DNA of 64,000 nucleotides. Origin: Siphonodentalium dalli (lineage: Eukaryota; Mollusca; Scaphopoda; Gadilida; Siphonodentaliidae). The notes below the pieces were generated by a model that saw nothing but the letters and a program-made list of their open reading frames with translations, did not search any database and was not told the origin of the DNA. Below, in pieces: positions 48,311 to 59,525 of the stretch. Where the stretch lies: NCBI GenBank assembly GCA_032622095.1, contig CP136064.1, forward strand, positions 146,758,864 through 146,822,863, read 5' to 3'. Both the position numbers and the translations under genes were made by a program. Within the stretch, counting starts at the first letter, position 1. Each line of letters starts with the position of its first letter.

Positions 48311-49137
48311 ATTTCAGGAACAAAGTTTTAATTCTGATTGAAAATGATAAATAAGCTGAAGAGGCATCAAGCTGTTTCTTTTGAGTATTTTTACCAAGAG
48401 ATATACCAAATTTCAATATAGATCTACAGAATGACTTGGGTTTATTTTAAATTGTCAGATGAGCAATATGTAGATAAATTCCTTTGAGAACGATCCATTA
48501 AGCCTAAGTCGATGGTTTGTTCACAACAGATGGAGTCATGATACATTATGAAGGATGATGGAAGGGTCCCCTTAACTATGTTCTTCGACACAGTATTGTC
48601 CCCGCACTGTGTCACTTGTATCTTACTGTGTTGTACTATATATAAGACCAAGCACATAATGTACATATATATCTTCTTATAAATAAATTATCTCATAGAA
48701 AGTGTCCAGAGATGTCTTGCCTATTTATACTGACAATTTATTTTTATTCTTGTGGTAAAGTATTTGAGGGAGAGATTTGTTATGTTGACTAAGATGTTAA
48801 TTTAGTATGTGAAACATGTATCCCGGGGGAGGTATCGAGTGGACGGAGAAATTGTTTTCTTTATACTCAGATGAACATAATTTAAACTCCCAATTTGGAT
48901 AAACCCGACCAGGAATTATAGAACAACCATCTATATAAGCCCAGCAATATTTAGCAATAAACATGGACATGATAACATTGTTTAACATTTTTAAACAATA
49001 CCACCCTATCCACATCTATTTTGCTAAACATATCATTGGCATAGATGAGTTGTTGTAGTTGTTACGTTGATGCTGGTCGGGTTTCTCCAAATTTAATACT
49101 AAAACAGAATGTTCCATAAGCTACGGTGCCTGGTTTA
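48311..49137. other. No gene or repeat seen
   Basis: AT-rich with short frames only (48442-48666 and 48797-49015, minus strand), no motif recognised. Confidence 0.4.
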
Positions 49138-49445
49138 GGACATGAGAATTTGTTTTTTATTTCACGAAATACTAATTCGTGGCCACAAAATAACTAATTT
49201 GGTGGCCACAAAATACTAATTCGCGACCAAGCCAGATACATAGCCAGATACCTTTACGGTATGATTACACTAACTTGACGATGTTTTAGAAACAATGCGT
49301 ACGATCGCAGAGAAGCTACTATAAACCCCTTATGGCGTGGGACCCGGGCTCTATGAGGGTATGGACGTCATATATAAACTATCCCAGAGAGAACGGGGAA
49401 ACACGGGTGAGGTGGCTCCAAGACAAACTGACTATTCATTAGTTT

Positions 49446-52148
49446 TTAGCTCACTTGAGACGAAGTCTCCGGTGGAGCTATAGTCATCACTCCTCGTCCG
49501 TCCATCCGTCCGTCCGTCCATCCGTCCGTCAACAATTCTTTGAACATCTTCTTCTGAAGTTCCATTAGACCGAATTGGTTCATATTTGGTGTGGATGTTT
49601 CCTAGGTGACTCTCATTCAGATTTGTTCAAATGAGGTCACTGGGTCAAATAGTTGCGAAAGCAGGGCCACAACTCTATTCCTTGATAGTAATTCTTAGAA
49701 CGACTTCTTTTCCAGAACCATAAGGCCTAATGGGTTCATATTTGGTGTGGATGTTCCCTAGGTGACTCACATTCAGATTTGTTCAAATGAGGTCACCAGG
49801 TTGATTAGTTGAGAAACCAGGGCCATAACTCTTTCCCTCCATAGTAATTATTTTAAACATCTTCTTCTCAAATACCTTCAGGCCAAATGGGTTCATATTT
49901 GGTATGAAGGATCCTTGGTTGACTGGGGTTCAGATTTGTTCAAATGAGGTCACTGGGTCAAATGTGGGTTGGGCCAGGGACATAACTCCAAAAAAAAATA
50001 ATTCAGATTAAACTCTTTAACCAAAAAAGAAAAGAATAGAAAAGAAATGATATATTAAAAAATAAAAGAATATTTAAAAAAAACTGTGGAATTGTTTTTT
50101 TTATTAAAATATTAAAAAAAAAAATTAAAAAAATTGTATTTAACTCCATGGTCAATTATATATATATATTGTTTAACATTTTTTGAAAATTGAAAAACTA
50201 ATGCCATTACATTTCTGAAGGTTGTGCCCCCTGGCCCTTCACTCAAGTGCACTGCTTCTGCCACCCTGGCCTGGTCCCAAAAATAAAATTTACTCAAATT
50301 CTTGACAGAATCATTAATAAGAAGCATTTACTTTGGCTGTAACTGTATATATGCTGGGTATGCCGACACAATCATGTCAATCTTCATATGTTTATAAACA
50401 ATCCTTGCAGATCTGCTAGAAGTCATTAATTTCCAATCATTCATGTATTGTTCATATCAGGACTAATGTCATTTGCAGAATGAGGTCCCCAGAGGGTGAA
50501 TTTAGTGATTCTATCCCGCACAGCGGCCTAGCATCACCAAATTCACCATCTGGAGACCTCATTCTGCTTAGGCCTCATCTTCTGGGAAGTATCTATAGTA
50601 TCAAATTAACATTGTTGTTAGTTACATTTCCCTTCTAGGAAGTTTCTATATCCCCTAATTTGCAGAAGATAAATTCATAATTGAGGTGCCCAATGGGTGA
50701 ACATCACCAACTTCAACTGGGGAACTTCAATCTTATCCTAGGTCTGCCATAGCAGTTGGGGGCCTTAGCAGAATGAGGTCCCCAGATGGTGAATTTAGTG
50801 ATGCTAGACCGCTGTGCAGGATAGCGTCACTAAATTCACCCTCTGAGGACCTCATTCTGCAAATGACAGACACACTATTTCAAGGCTTGATTGTATAATA
50901 CATTGTTTTGCTTGAGGCCAGACATGCACAATGTAGGAACAGACATGCTTTTAGTGATGCTATCCCACACAGCGGGCTAGCATCACCAAATTCACCATCT
51001 GGAGACCTCATTCTGCTTAGGCCTCATCTTCTGGGAAGTATCTATAGTATCAAATTTACATTGTTGTTAGTTAAATTTCCCTTCTAGGAAGTTTCTATAT
51101 CCCCTAATTTGCAGAAGATAAAATTCATAAATGAGGTGCCCAATGGGTGAATATCACCAACTTCAACTGGGGAACAAATGGGATCACAAAGTCAAATAAG
51201 GGCAGAGCAAGAGACTTAACTATTTCACTACATAGTAATTCTTAAAATATGTTTGCAAGAACTAGTTGGCTTATATAGAATGGAATGTTCTTCCTTGACT
51301 GCAATTCAGATTTTTTTTAATGGGGTCACCTGGTCAAATAGGGGCCAAGCGAAGGACAGTTTCCCTCTTAATATGCTTCCTTCACAAGGACAATCAGGTC
51401 TATTTTACTGATATTTATGATATGTATGAAGGGTTCTTTGGTGTCTGGGATTCAAATTTATTCAGATGGGGCCACCAGGTTAAATAGGGTGGGACCAGGG
51501 ACATAACTATATGTCTCTATCGTAATTCTTAAAATGTCTTCTCAAGAGAGTTTGGACTATTTAGCTTACATATAGTATGGAGGAATCAGGAGGATCCTTT
51601 AGTGACTGAGATTCAGATTTGTTAAAATGAGGTCAACCTGTCAAGAAATGGCAGGCTATGGGGAGTTAACACTTTTGTGTCTAATAAAATCATCGAAATA
51701 CCAAATTCATTAAAACATCTACCTTGGAACCACCTGACTGATTGGTCTGACATACATGTATTGTGTTTTGGGTCCATGGATAATTGGGCTTCAAACATAT
51801 CTAAATAGTTTTAGAAAAAGGCGCTTGTGAGATTGGAAATTTCCAACAAATGAGAAAGTTTGAGGTGTCGGTTGTGAAATTCCAACCTAAGACTTGGGAG
51901 TCTGGAGCCCGGTCGGGAGGGGACTTGTTGAGCTGGAGGAGGGGGGTGATCAGTAGTGTACAGTTGGCAATTTCAAGGTGGATTTTCACCAATCTACATA
52001 CTTGAAGTCTCTCTAGCCACATATCCTGTTTAAATCTACTTCTTTTAAAGTGATTATGAAAAGTGCTGACTGTTTGGGTCTCCAGAGTCCCAGTCTTATC
52101 AGTCTTTGCAGTCTGGTGAGCGACCCCACGGTCATTGACTGTCTTGTT
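49446..52148 (+). mobile_element. Pearl-like tandem-core element, copy III
   Basis: Intact head TAGCTCACTTGAGACGAAGT followed by GGTGGAGCTATAGTCATCAC and CGTCCGTCC runs. Core units run 49560-49985 (ATTCAGATTTGTTCAAATGA, GGTCACTGGGTCAAAT), followed by an A-rich joint at 49990-50140. A divergent middle carries three foldback segments. Core units resume at 51180-51700, and the family tail ends at GGTCATTGACTGTCTTG. Of the three copies it is the only one with a clear head and tail not interrupted by a large TIR element. Confidence 0.8.
50476..51175. repeat. Three copies of a ~92 bp foldback sequence with direct-repeat flanks
   Basis: GCAGAATGAGGTCCCCAGAG and its complement bracket 50478-50570 and 50768-50860. 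A third, half copy lies at 50950-51015. Each foldback centres on GCACAGCGG..CTAGC. The flank GCCTCATCTTCTGGGAAGTA through GGTGCCCAATGGGTGAA is directly repeated at 50570-50730 and 51016-51175. Confidence 0.85.
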
Positions 52149-52800
52149 ACCACAAGGGATCGAATGGGAATGCCATTTCTCTCGGCATATTGGCCGATGT
52201 AAGTCAAATAAGGGGTTTTGTAGGGTGGGCCCAAAACAAGCTTATAAATATTCACCCATTTCAATCATACCCGATTCAAAATGGTCGCCGCTCAGAATGG
52301 GTCAAATGGGGTACACATTATTTCTCGGTCACTTGACCGATATAGATCAAATAAAGAGTATTGTACCGTGGTTCACAAAGAAAGCTAAATTTTCACACCT
52401 TCATCCCACTCGAGCGAAAATGATAACTGATCAGAGGGGTCCATATATGGTACCATGCAACCCCCCCCCCCATTTTAGGTCGAATACAGTGTGTTGTATG
52501 GTGACCCCTTAGACAAACTAAATGTTCACCATCCCCGATCCAAAATGGCCACCCCAGATGGGTTCAAATATGACACCTATACAATTTCTCGACCCATTAA
52601 CCGTTTGATGTGGTATAATTGGTGCTGTATATATGGTGGCCCCCAAGATATACTGAATGTCGTGGGCGCCCATGTAACCCACCCCCAGGACGGCGGCAAT
52701 TTTGGATCGGGTTGGTGAAAGGGTGATTACTTAATTTGTTTTACGGGCCACCCTACAACACGCTTTATCTCAAATCGCCGTGGCTCATGCCAAGATGGTG
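52149..52800 (+). repeat. Tandem repeat of ~160-170 bp with AAAATGGYCRCC motif
   Basis: About four units with GATATAGATCAAATAAAG / GTAAGTCAAATAAGG, GGGTGGGCCC, TTCACCATC/ATTTCA and CCGATTCAAAATGGTCGCC. Frames at 52135-52512 and 52491-52718 are repeat products. Confidence 0.7.
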
Positions 52801-52976
52801 GACAACTACAACCAGATCATCTCTATCCGCTTCCATTACAACAGTGACTGACGATCGTATATCACAATTAGTTATTTAGTGGCCACGAATTATTTATTTC
52901 GTGACCACGAATTAGTTATTTCGTGGCCACGAATTAGTATTTCATGGCCACGCAATTAAAAAATATTCCCATGTCC

Positions 52977-53479
52977 AAAAAGTTTTGACTGACACTTACA
53001 TACATATGACTCCCAGATTTGTTAGCACACAACTCCATATTATGTGGTACTTCGTCCTGGCAATAAACATTAATTTTGTCAATTGATGAAAAAACACCAT
53101 CAATCAATTTTACAACGGCATCCTGAAACTTTAGTCTTGATAAACATTGCATTTGTATAATAGTGGACATTATCACTGAAGCACGTGATTGTGATGTATA
53201 TGATTGATGTGAACCACATTTTTTCAACTAGTCCTGACGATTTGCATGTTAAATTTTGTAAAATCACATGTAGTTACGATAAATTACACGTAAGAGCCAT
53301 GAATATATAATAGCCATAAGTTCCACCACTGTGAACATTTGAGTAAATTGTCAAACTCTCTATAGGATCCAACGTTAGTTTTGTTCGCAACTTTGGTACT
53401 GTACCAGCCGAGACTTATCTGACGACGCCATTCTCAAAAATACATTTCAGAGTCATACTTGACATACACTTGCACAATT
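52977..53479. other. No gene seen
   Basis: A 97-codon minus-strand frame at 52934-53227 partly overlaps the TIR element and shows no family motif. Confidence 0.35.
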
Positions 53480-54420
53480 ACAACTTGCACAATTCATGAA
53501 AAGGCTAATCGTGTTAGTTAATATCTGTATAATCAGGAAACGCTCTTTAACTTTTTAAAACCGTCCAAACAATTTGTTTCCACTAAAATGTCAGACTGGA
53601 ACAAGTAGACTCTAAGTAGACCGCCATATTTGATACTTTTGTTAATTTCAACTCGCACAGTCCACCAGAAGGTTAGTTATGGGGATTAATATTTGTATAA
53701 TAAGTAAACGCTCTTTAAATTCTTAAAACAGTCCAAAAACTTTTTTTTCCAATAAAATTTCAACTGGACACAGGTAAACTCTGAAAATAGATACGATATT
53801 GATAAATAAACCGTTCGCATGTCGTCTTAGACAATCCGAAATGGCGCGACCGTTGTTTTCGACCAAAGGAATCTGACTTGTGAAATCAGCGAGGGTGGGG
53901 GTAGGGGTAGCTTTTCTGCGATATCTTTTCCAAAAATCGATGTATCGAAGTTTTGTTTGTGGCATATGATCAAGATATCCTTGTAGATTGTTCATGTTCG
54001 TCCATATGTGATATAGCTCAATTTAAGAATATACAATACCTTAATATTTGGGAAAGAAAATTGAAAATGCAATCATAAATGCAATTTTGATAAAATTCCA
54101 CATTAAGATATGTAATTAAGTAATTTGTGGCAAGATCTCCCCATGTTATTCGATTTCCAAGAACAAAGAAAGCCACTTACCGACCTTGCTATGCGTATTA
54201 GCATGTTTTTATTACCAGGTGGACGGGAAAAAAATAGAGGGGTACACAAACAAAAGCCCCACACAAACCTGTTTCCACTAAAATATCAAGCTGGAAACAG
54301 GTAGATTCTGAAAATAGACACACTGGTGGTATAGAAACTGTTCTCGTATCGCTTTTAACATTCCGAAAATGCGCGACCATTTTTTGCGACATAAGGAATC
54401 CGACTATCTGTTGATTTTCA
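53480..54420 (+). repeat. Three divergent direct repeats
   Basis: AACGCTCTTTAA.TTTTAAAA, TTTCCACTAAAAT.TCA..CTGGA and CAGGTARACTCTGAAAATAG recur at 53480-53635, 53646-53990 and 54255-54420. Confidence 0.65.
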
Positions 54421-55103
54421 GGAGTGATGATTTAATACTCAAGTAGCAAACATAATACAAGATTAGAGTGTAGACCAGCTGTGTAGACATGAACATACAA
54501 GGAAAGCTGTCATCAGCGTCATCGTCGTCGTCGTTTTCACTTACCCTTGGATTTGCTTTGTTTCTGAGTAATATTTGGAAGCTCTCTCATTCCCAGCTTA
54601 ATGAAAATCGCTTTTTAAGTATTTGATCATTTGGTACTGGCCCCGCAATAGACCCCCGTACTGCCGTAGGATTCTCACGTGGAGAACTGACTATACATGC
54701 AATTCGATACATAGGCTATATGCTTTAAAAAAAATGGGTAGACATCACTGAATGTTGCTCGTTTGCCATGGCAACGGCTTAAAAATACATGCCAAATATG
54801 GACGTTTAGGACAACTGGAAAGCTTACAATTAACCACTTATTTTTTCAATTGGATTCCTTAAAACTGTGTGTACATATCTAAGGTTACTAAATTACTACA
54901 TAAACATATATAACTTGTCGGGAAAAAAATATTTGACCACGTTTCTTGCCATATCTGTTTCAACGATCAGATTCCAACCGTTTTGTGTATATCATTAATT
55001 ATTAGTTAAATTAATTATTAGTGCCCTTTTATCCCATGACACTTATGAAATTCTCTGGACAACAAGGTTCTGTGTACTCATAAATCTTATTGCTTTGACA
55101 TTC
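54421..55103. other. No gene or repeat seen
   Basis: Short CGTC-type run near 54520; otherwise nothing supported. Confidence 0.4.
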
Positions 55104-55111
55104 GACGGACC

Positions 55112-55879
55112 CAGAGGCGGACTGGCCGATCGGGCCGCAAATGAAACCGACGTGGGCCGCCACATGTGTTGATTAACCAGCCGTGTATCCAATAAGATGG
55201 TACTCTTCTCACATAAATTCATGAGGGCAGAGGCGGACTGCATGGCCGATCGGGAGACCGGGAAAATTCCGGACGTGGGCCGCCACATGTGTTGTTTAAC
55301 CAGCCGAATTGGTTAATCGTAATTTTGACATTAAATGAACTTGTCGGCATCATATAACACCACGTAAAGACCCCATTAATCTCGAGATTTTAACGGTAAC
55401 TCCCAGCTGTAAATCCCAAAAAAATTCTTACGCACCCCTCCCCCAATTGAAATTTACAAGAAAATAGGAACGCTTCAGTTGATGCCAGTCTAGTTTATCG
55501 GATTCGAGATTTTCTTGTATAGTTTTCAAAATGTTCTCACCCCGGGCCGAACAACCATGAACAGCCCGGTGTGTCCTGGTCTCTTGTCCGTAGCCGTGTG
55601 CATTTGTCTGGAGTTAGACCGCTAGATGTTAGATTTTAAGGTGCAAATGGAATTATGCAAAAACATGTATTTGGTCTGCATCTGATTCAAGGGGGGGGGG
55701 GTGCAAATGGAATTATGCACAAATATGTATTTGGTCTGATTCTGATTCAAGGGGGGGGGGGGTTGCAGTTGGAATTTTCCAAGGTGGACTGTGGATGGAC
55801 GCCCCCCCCCCCCCCCCAAACAGATGGGCCGGTACTATATTAATTTCCCGGGCCGGTTTTTTGGCCCAGTCCGCCTCTG
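55112..55879. mobile_element. hAT-type non-autonomous element (MITE) with perfect 8-bp TSD
   Basis: The termini are inverted CAGAGGCGGACTGG(CC). GACGGACC flanks both ends exactly (55104-55111 and 55880-55887), the 8-bp duplication expected of the hAT superfamily. A second copy of the left terminal text (GCAGAGGCGGACTG..GGCCGATCGGG, through GTGGGCCGCCACATGTGTTG) is repeated internally at 55227-55306. The right half has three ~60 bp tandem units, each with GTGCAAATGGAATTATGCA and a G9-G12 run. No transposase is encoded. Confidence 0.9.
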
Positions 55880-56159
55880 GACGGACCTCTGATATATGCA
55901 TGGTTTATATCATCATGCTTGGGAGAGGCTTCCCTCGTTTATGACCATATACGCAAAGCATCCATTTGACCTCATCCTAGGACATGCAAACAAGATAACC
56001 CCGGCCCACGAGTCTGGGCATAAAATATTTATTGAAGAGTAATGAGACGGGACTCGGACCAAAACAGATGTTGTGGACTGAGAAGTAGTACGTGTGGCTT
56101 GTTGCCTGCACATCTAAAAATAGATTTTTTGGCGGGTAAAATTATTTGTACTAAAATAT

Positions 56160-56388
56160 TAAAAAAAAAATTAAAAAAACTTCCAAAACTTCAAAAATTT
56201 CAAAAACTTCAAAAATTTCAAAAACTTTCAAATATTTTCAAAATTTCCAAAACTTCAAAAATTTCCAAAACTTCAAAATTTTCAAAAATTTCAAAATTTT
56301 TAAAAACTTCAAAAATTTCAAAAATTTCAAAAATTTCAAAAACTTCAAAAATTTCAAAAATTTCAAAAACTTCAAAAATTTCAATATA
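56160..56388 (+). repeat. 9-bp minisatellite TTCAAAAAY
   Basis: About 24 tandem copies of TTTCAAAAA / CTTCAAAAA. Because the unit is 9 bp without a stop, it yields long open frames on both strands (Lys-Ile-Ser-Lys and Phe-Glu-Ile types) that are not genes. Confidence 0.9.
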
Positions 56389-57064
56389 ATGAAGATGACG
56401 AGCAACCAATTTTCGACTGGCCTGAGGCATTACGTTATGGAATGAATAACAACAGCGGATCAGAATGCATACATATAGTACGTCACTTGGACATTTTATC
56501 AGTTTATCACGTGATCACTAAATGTGGCAATCGGGTATCCACCGATGCCTGCAATGTATTATTTATAATAATTGGACTCATTGATCTCACGTAAATAATA
56601 CTCTTAGTTGTTCCAATAAAATAGTTATCAAATTCGATCACCAATAGATTTGACTGTGGAATATAATGACCTTTAACTTATTTATCGATCTAAGGGGACA
56701 CTCATTATGAATGAATGTTAACAATACAAGCGCACGAATGAAGAGCGTTGAACATATACGAAATTACTACACGAATGAATTGAACCTTGAAATTTATATT
56801 TCACATCTTACCAACAACAGCTACAGACATAATCATAGTGTTATACTGTCTTGCATGTACACACGCTATGACATCATTAAAGGCGGACAATCCACTCACG
56901 GTGTGACAACAGATACAGACATAGGCATAGTGTTATACAGTCTTCTATGTACCCACGCTATGACACCATTAAAGTACATTGGATCTTAGGTCTATGACTC
57001 TTGAGTATGCACCAATCAATGAGCAAATGAGCAAAAAAAATGAGCAAATGAGCAATTTAATGAA

Positions 57065-57680
57065 AATGTCACACCGAGGTACGCCATCTTGATTGTTTTC
57101 AAAAAATAGTGCAACTTACCTGTTGGTAATTACTCATACGAATGAAGAGCGTTTAACTGATACGAAATTACTACACGAATGAACTGAGTCTTGACATTTA
57201 TATTTCACATCTTTCTTAAATGTTCCAACACATACAGACATAGACATAGTGTTATACAGTCTTATATGTACACATGCTACGACACCATTAAAGGTGGACA
57301 ATACACTCACGATGTGACAACATATACAGACATAGGCATAGTGTTATACAGTATTCTATGTACCAACGCTATGACATAATTAAAGGGGGGTAATGCACGC
57401 ACGGTGTGGAATGTTAAAGTGACACGAGGTAAGGGACGTTATGTAATATTGGTGTGTGAATATCAAAGGAGCACAATGCGCTCTAAAGGGACACACGGCA
57501 CTCATTATGAATGAATGTTAAAGAAACACAATACACACGCAGTGGGTGAAAGTTAAAAAGACACAGAACAATATTTAAACTTAAAATTTTAGGGCTCTTA
57601 ATGTACCATTTATGTATCGTTTCTCGCTCTACAATCTCCCATCCCCACTTATAGATATATAACGAAGACGAGAATAACAT
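57065..57680. repeat. Cassette module copy 1, left arm
   Basis: Shares ~600 bp with 58141-58765 at high identity. It contains a donor-like ACTTAC|CTG (minus-strand CAG|GTAAGT), GACATAGTGTTATACAGTCT twice at ~93 bp spacing, and the terminal segment ATAGATATATAACGAAGACG followed by AGAATAACATGTTGATG. Mirror copy at 61597-62212. Confidence 0.85.
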
Positions 57681-57760
57681 GTTGATGTTTTCATGTTTAA
57701 GCTCAGGTATGACTCAAATTGTATCAATGGTACGTATATGTGCATCTTATCACGTGGCGA

Positions 57761-57937
57761 TCAAAATGTGATGTTTACACACTTAAGCTCTGAATAAACT
57801 ATACATATCGCATCTGAATGAATTTCTGGAATGTAGGTTAGCCATGCGTCCACAGACACTGGAATACAATAGTCACTGTCTATAGAGAAGTATGACCTTG
57901 TACGTAAATAATAAAGCGCGTTATCGAGTCTATTCAT
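57761..57937 (-). CDS. Small ORF D (58 aa), left arm
   Basis: A 58-codon ORF from ATG, beginning MNRLDNALYYLRTRSYF and ending ELKCVNITF. It is conserved in the right arm (61340-61516) with a single Asp/Asn difference. It lies between the two cassette modules. The product is unknown; there is no signal peptide or clear domain. It may be a real small gene, an exon joined to an upstream exon, or simply sequence preserved by the recent arm duplication. Confidence 0.3.
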   Translation of the reverse strand: MNRLDNALYYLRTRSYFSIDSDYCIPVSVDAWLTYIPEIHSDAICIVYSELKCVNITF

Positions 57938-58056
57938 TCTCAATAATAGATGGTCATTTAGTCAAAACAGTATGGTGTCATTTATCCCCCACATATTGGA
58001 GCCACACATTACTTGATGTTCACTTATACAGTTGTATGTCAATTATCAGTGGAGTG

Positions 58057-58176
58057 TCAGTGTACTTCATTGTGAATTAAATCACTCTGGGTTATTTGAC
58101 TATAAACTATAAACCTGTTACACCACAGCCGAGGGTTATTGTAATTTAATGAAAATGTCACACCGAGGTACGCCAT
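58057..58176 (-). CDS. Small ORF with strong start context (39 aa), left arm
   Basis: Starts CAAGATGGCG, with A at -3 and G at +4, the favourable eukaryotic context. It encodes MAYLGVTFSLNYNNPRLW and continues to a stop after 39 codons. The first 11 codons recur after each of the four cassette copies in the window, each time joined to different downstream sequence. A CAG|GTAAGT donor-like site lies 26 bp upstream, so this ATG could instead be intronic. Function unknown. Confidence 0.25.
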   Translation of the reverse strand: MAYLGVTFSLNYNNPRLWCNRFIVYSQITQSDLIHNEVH

Positions 58177-58765
58177 CTTGATTGCTTTCAAAAATAGTGC
58201 AACTTACCTGTTGGTAATTACTCATACGAATGAAGAGCGTTTAACTGATACGAAATTACTACACGAATAAACTGAGTCTTGACATTTATATTTCACATCT
58301 TTCTTAAATGTTCCAACACATACAGACATAGACATAGTGTTATACAGTCTTATATGTACACACGCTACGACACCATTAAAGGTGGGCGTTACACTCACGA
58401 TGTGACAACATATACAGACATAGGTATAGTGTTATACAGTCTTCTATGTACCAACGCTATGACATAATTAAAGGGGGATAATGCACGCACGGTTTGGAAT
58501 GTTAAAGTGACACGAGGTAAGGGACGTTATGTAATATTGGTGTGTGAATATTAAAGGAGCACAATGCGCTCTAAAGGGACACAAGACACTCATTATGAAT
58601 GAATGTTAACAATACACACGCAGTGGGTGAAAGTTAAAAAGACACAGAACAATATTTAAACTTCAAATTTTAGGGCTCTTAATGTACCATTTATGTATCG
58701 TTTCTCGCTCTACAATCCCCCTCCCCACTTATAGATATATAACGAAGACGAGAATAACATGTTGA
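58141..58765. repeat. Cassette module copy 2, left arm
   Basis: Second copy of 57065-57680, adjoining the 3' end of gene E. Mirror copy at 60512-61136. Confidence 0.85.
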
Positions 58766-58770
58766 TGAAG

Positions 58771-58776
58771 TTTATT
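58771..58776 (-). terminator. Polyadenylation signal of gene E, left arm
   Basis: AATAAA on the minus strand 5 bp after the stop codon of gene E. The same hexamer follows the right-arm copy at 60501-60506. Confidence 0.6.
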
Positions 58777-58781
58777 GAAAT

Positions 58782-59336
58782 TTAATCATTGTCAGAAGCT
58801 TCGACCGTTAGATTTATTTCTAGGAGCTTCTTGAATTTTCTCATCGCTTCATCCGCAGCCCATTCATTATTATATCCGTGTTTGGTCAGTTTGACCATTT
58901 TCTTCATGATAGCGTTATGTATGCGGGATGTTTTCAATCGATGCTGGTATTCTATCAATCGTCTGTAACTTTTGAGAAAGAGAGAAAACTCTGTGTCGAC
59001 GCGTTCTAGCTGAGCTTTTCCCTCAGCCTCTTCTCCCGACACGCCCTCTTCTTCCATCAGTTGATCAAACTTATCAGACAATGCTTTCACATCATCGATG
59101 ACGCGTTTCATCATACTTTTGAATGTGTCCATCTCATTGACGATTCGCGCAGCTTTCTTACGGCCGAATACCGATCTACTACCGGCGACAGTATCATCCT
59201 CTGAATCTGAAGAGGACGAAGCGGTTCTAGATTCTGATGAAGGTGAACGGGGAATGATATCAGATTCGGACGAATCTAGAACCGTTTCTCGGTCATCTGT
59301 ATCTTTCCCGAAAAAATCTCCATTCGTTCCTGACAT
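58782..59336 (-). CDS. Gene E: unrecognised 184-aa acidic Ser-rich coiled-coil-like protein, left copy
   Basis: An intact 184-codon ORF beginning MSGTNGDFFGKD. Residues ~16-52 form an acidic, Ser-rich, low-complexity stretch (SSSSDSEDD). Residues ~60-150 are strongly helical and charged with heptad-like hydrophobics (RVIDDVKALSDKFDQLMEEE, EFSLFLKSYRRLIEYQHRLK), suggesting a coiled coil. The C-terminal third is basic (IMKKMVKLTKHGY). No signal peptide or membrane segment. The frame stays open upstream to an ATG at 59402, but the right-arm copy carries two indels in that stretch, so the shorter start shared by both arms is preferred. A TATA-like TTAATATAAGAG lies upstream (59450-59460) and AATAAA lies 5 bp after the stop. 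Transcription runs away from the palindrome centre. I recognise no family; a host, viral or transposon origin is equally possible. Confidence 0.6.
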   Translation of the reverse strand: MSGTNGDFFGKDTDDRETVLDSSESDIIPRSPSSESRTASSSSDSEDDTVAGSRSVFGRKKAARIVNEMDTFKSMMKRVIDDVKALSDKFDQLMEEEGVSGEEAEGKAQLERVDTEFSLFLKSYRRLIEYQHRLKTSRIHNAIMKKMVKLTKHGYNNEWAADEAMRKFKKLLEINLTVEASDND

Positions 59337-59490
59337 AATTCCGTGTTTAATCTGTTTATGTCTTTGTAGATTGTATAGTTCGTCGATAAAATATTTCCGC
59401 ATAAATGGCACCCAGGCATTATCGCGAATTATTGGAATAACGATCACTCTTATATTAACGAAAAGATCGAAAAAAGTTCTGTTAAAAAAA

Positions 59491-59525
59491 ATGGCGCGCG
59501 CGCGCGGCCCCTTCCCCTTTTTTGG
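59491..59525 (+). repeat. CG-dinucleotide run at the inner edge of the left arm
   Basis: ATGGCGCGCGCGCGCGGCCC followed by CTTCCCCTTTTTTGG. The mirror sequence is at 59754-59788. Alternating CG can adopt Z-DNA, and the C-rich strand next to it is homopyrimidine. Confidence 0.8.

Larger units (their letters stand above)
49138..52976. mobile_element. 3.8 kb TIR element with CGTGGCCACGAAATA arrays, carrying pearl-like copy III
   Basis: The left end begins GGACATGAGAATTTG and is followed by ACGAAATACTAATTCGTGGC and two more degenerate units (49160-49235). The right end is the inverse: ATTCGTGGCCACGAA units at 52865-52955, then AATATTCCCATGTCC ending at 52976. The ~23 bp units are themselves palindromic around CGTGGCCACG. 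The interior is a pearl-like element and a second tandem array. No target duplication is evident beyond A/T-rich flanks. Confidence 0.65.
56427..59525. repeat. Left arm of a giant palindrome
   Basis: Reverse complement of the right arm. Paired positions sum to 119277 from about 57065 to 59400, i.e. no net indel over 2.3 kb. They sum to 120427 in the outer 570 bp, reflecting 1,150 bp present only in the right arm. Nucleotide identity appears to be about 97-99% by eye. The arm contains two copies of a cassette (57065-57680 and 58141-58765), two gene-like inserts (D and E) and an outer unit related to the cassette. The true outer end is unknown because the window end at 64000 pairs with 56427. 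Confidence 0.95.

Noticed and set aside
52135-52512. 125-codon plus-strand frame
   Set aside because: It spans the ~160 bp tandem repeat and the pearl-like tail.
56042-56430. Long open frames with Lys-Ile-Ser-Lys-Thr-Ser or Phe-Glu-Ile repeats
   Set aside because: They are products of a 9-bp tandem repeat lacking stop codons on both strands; there is no evidence of coding.
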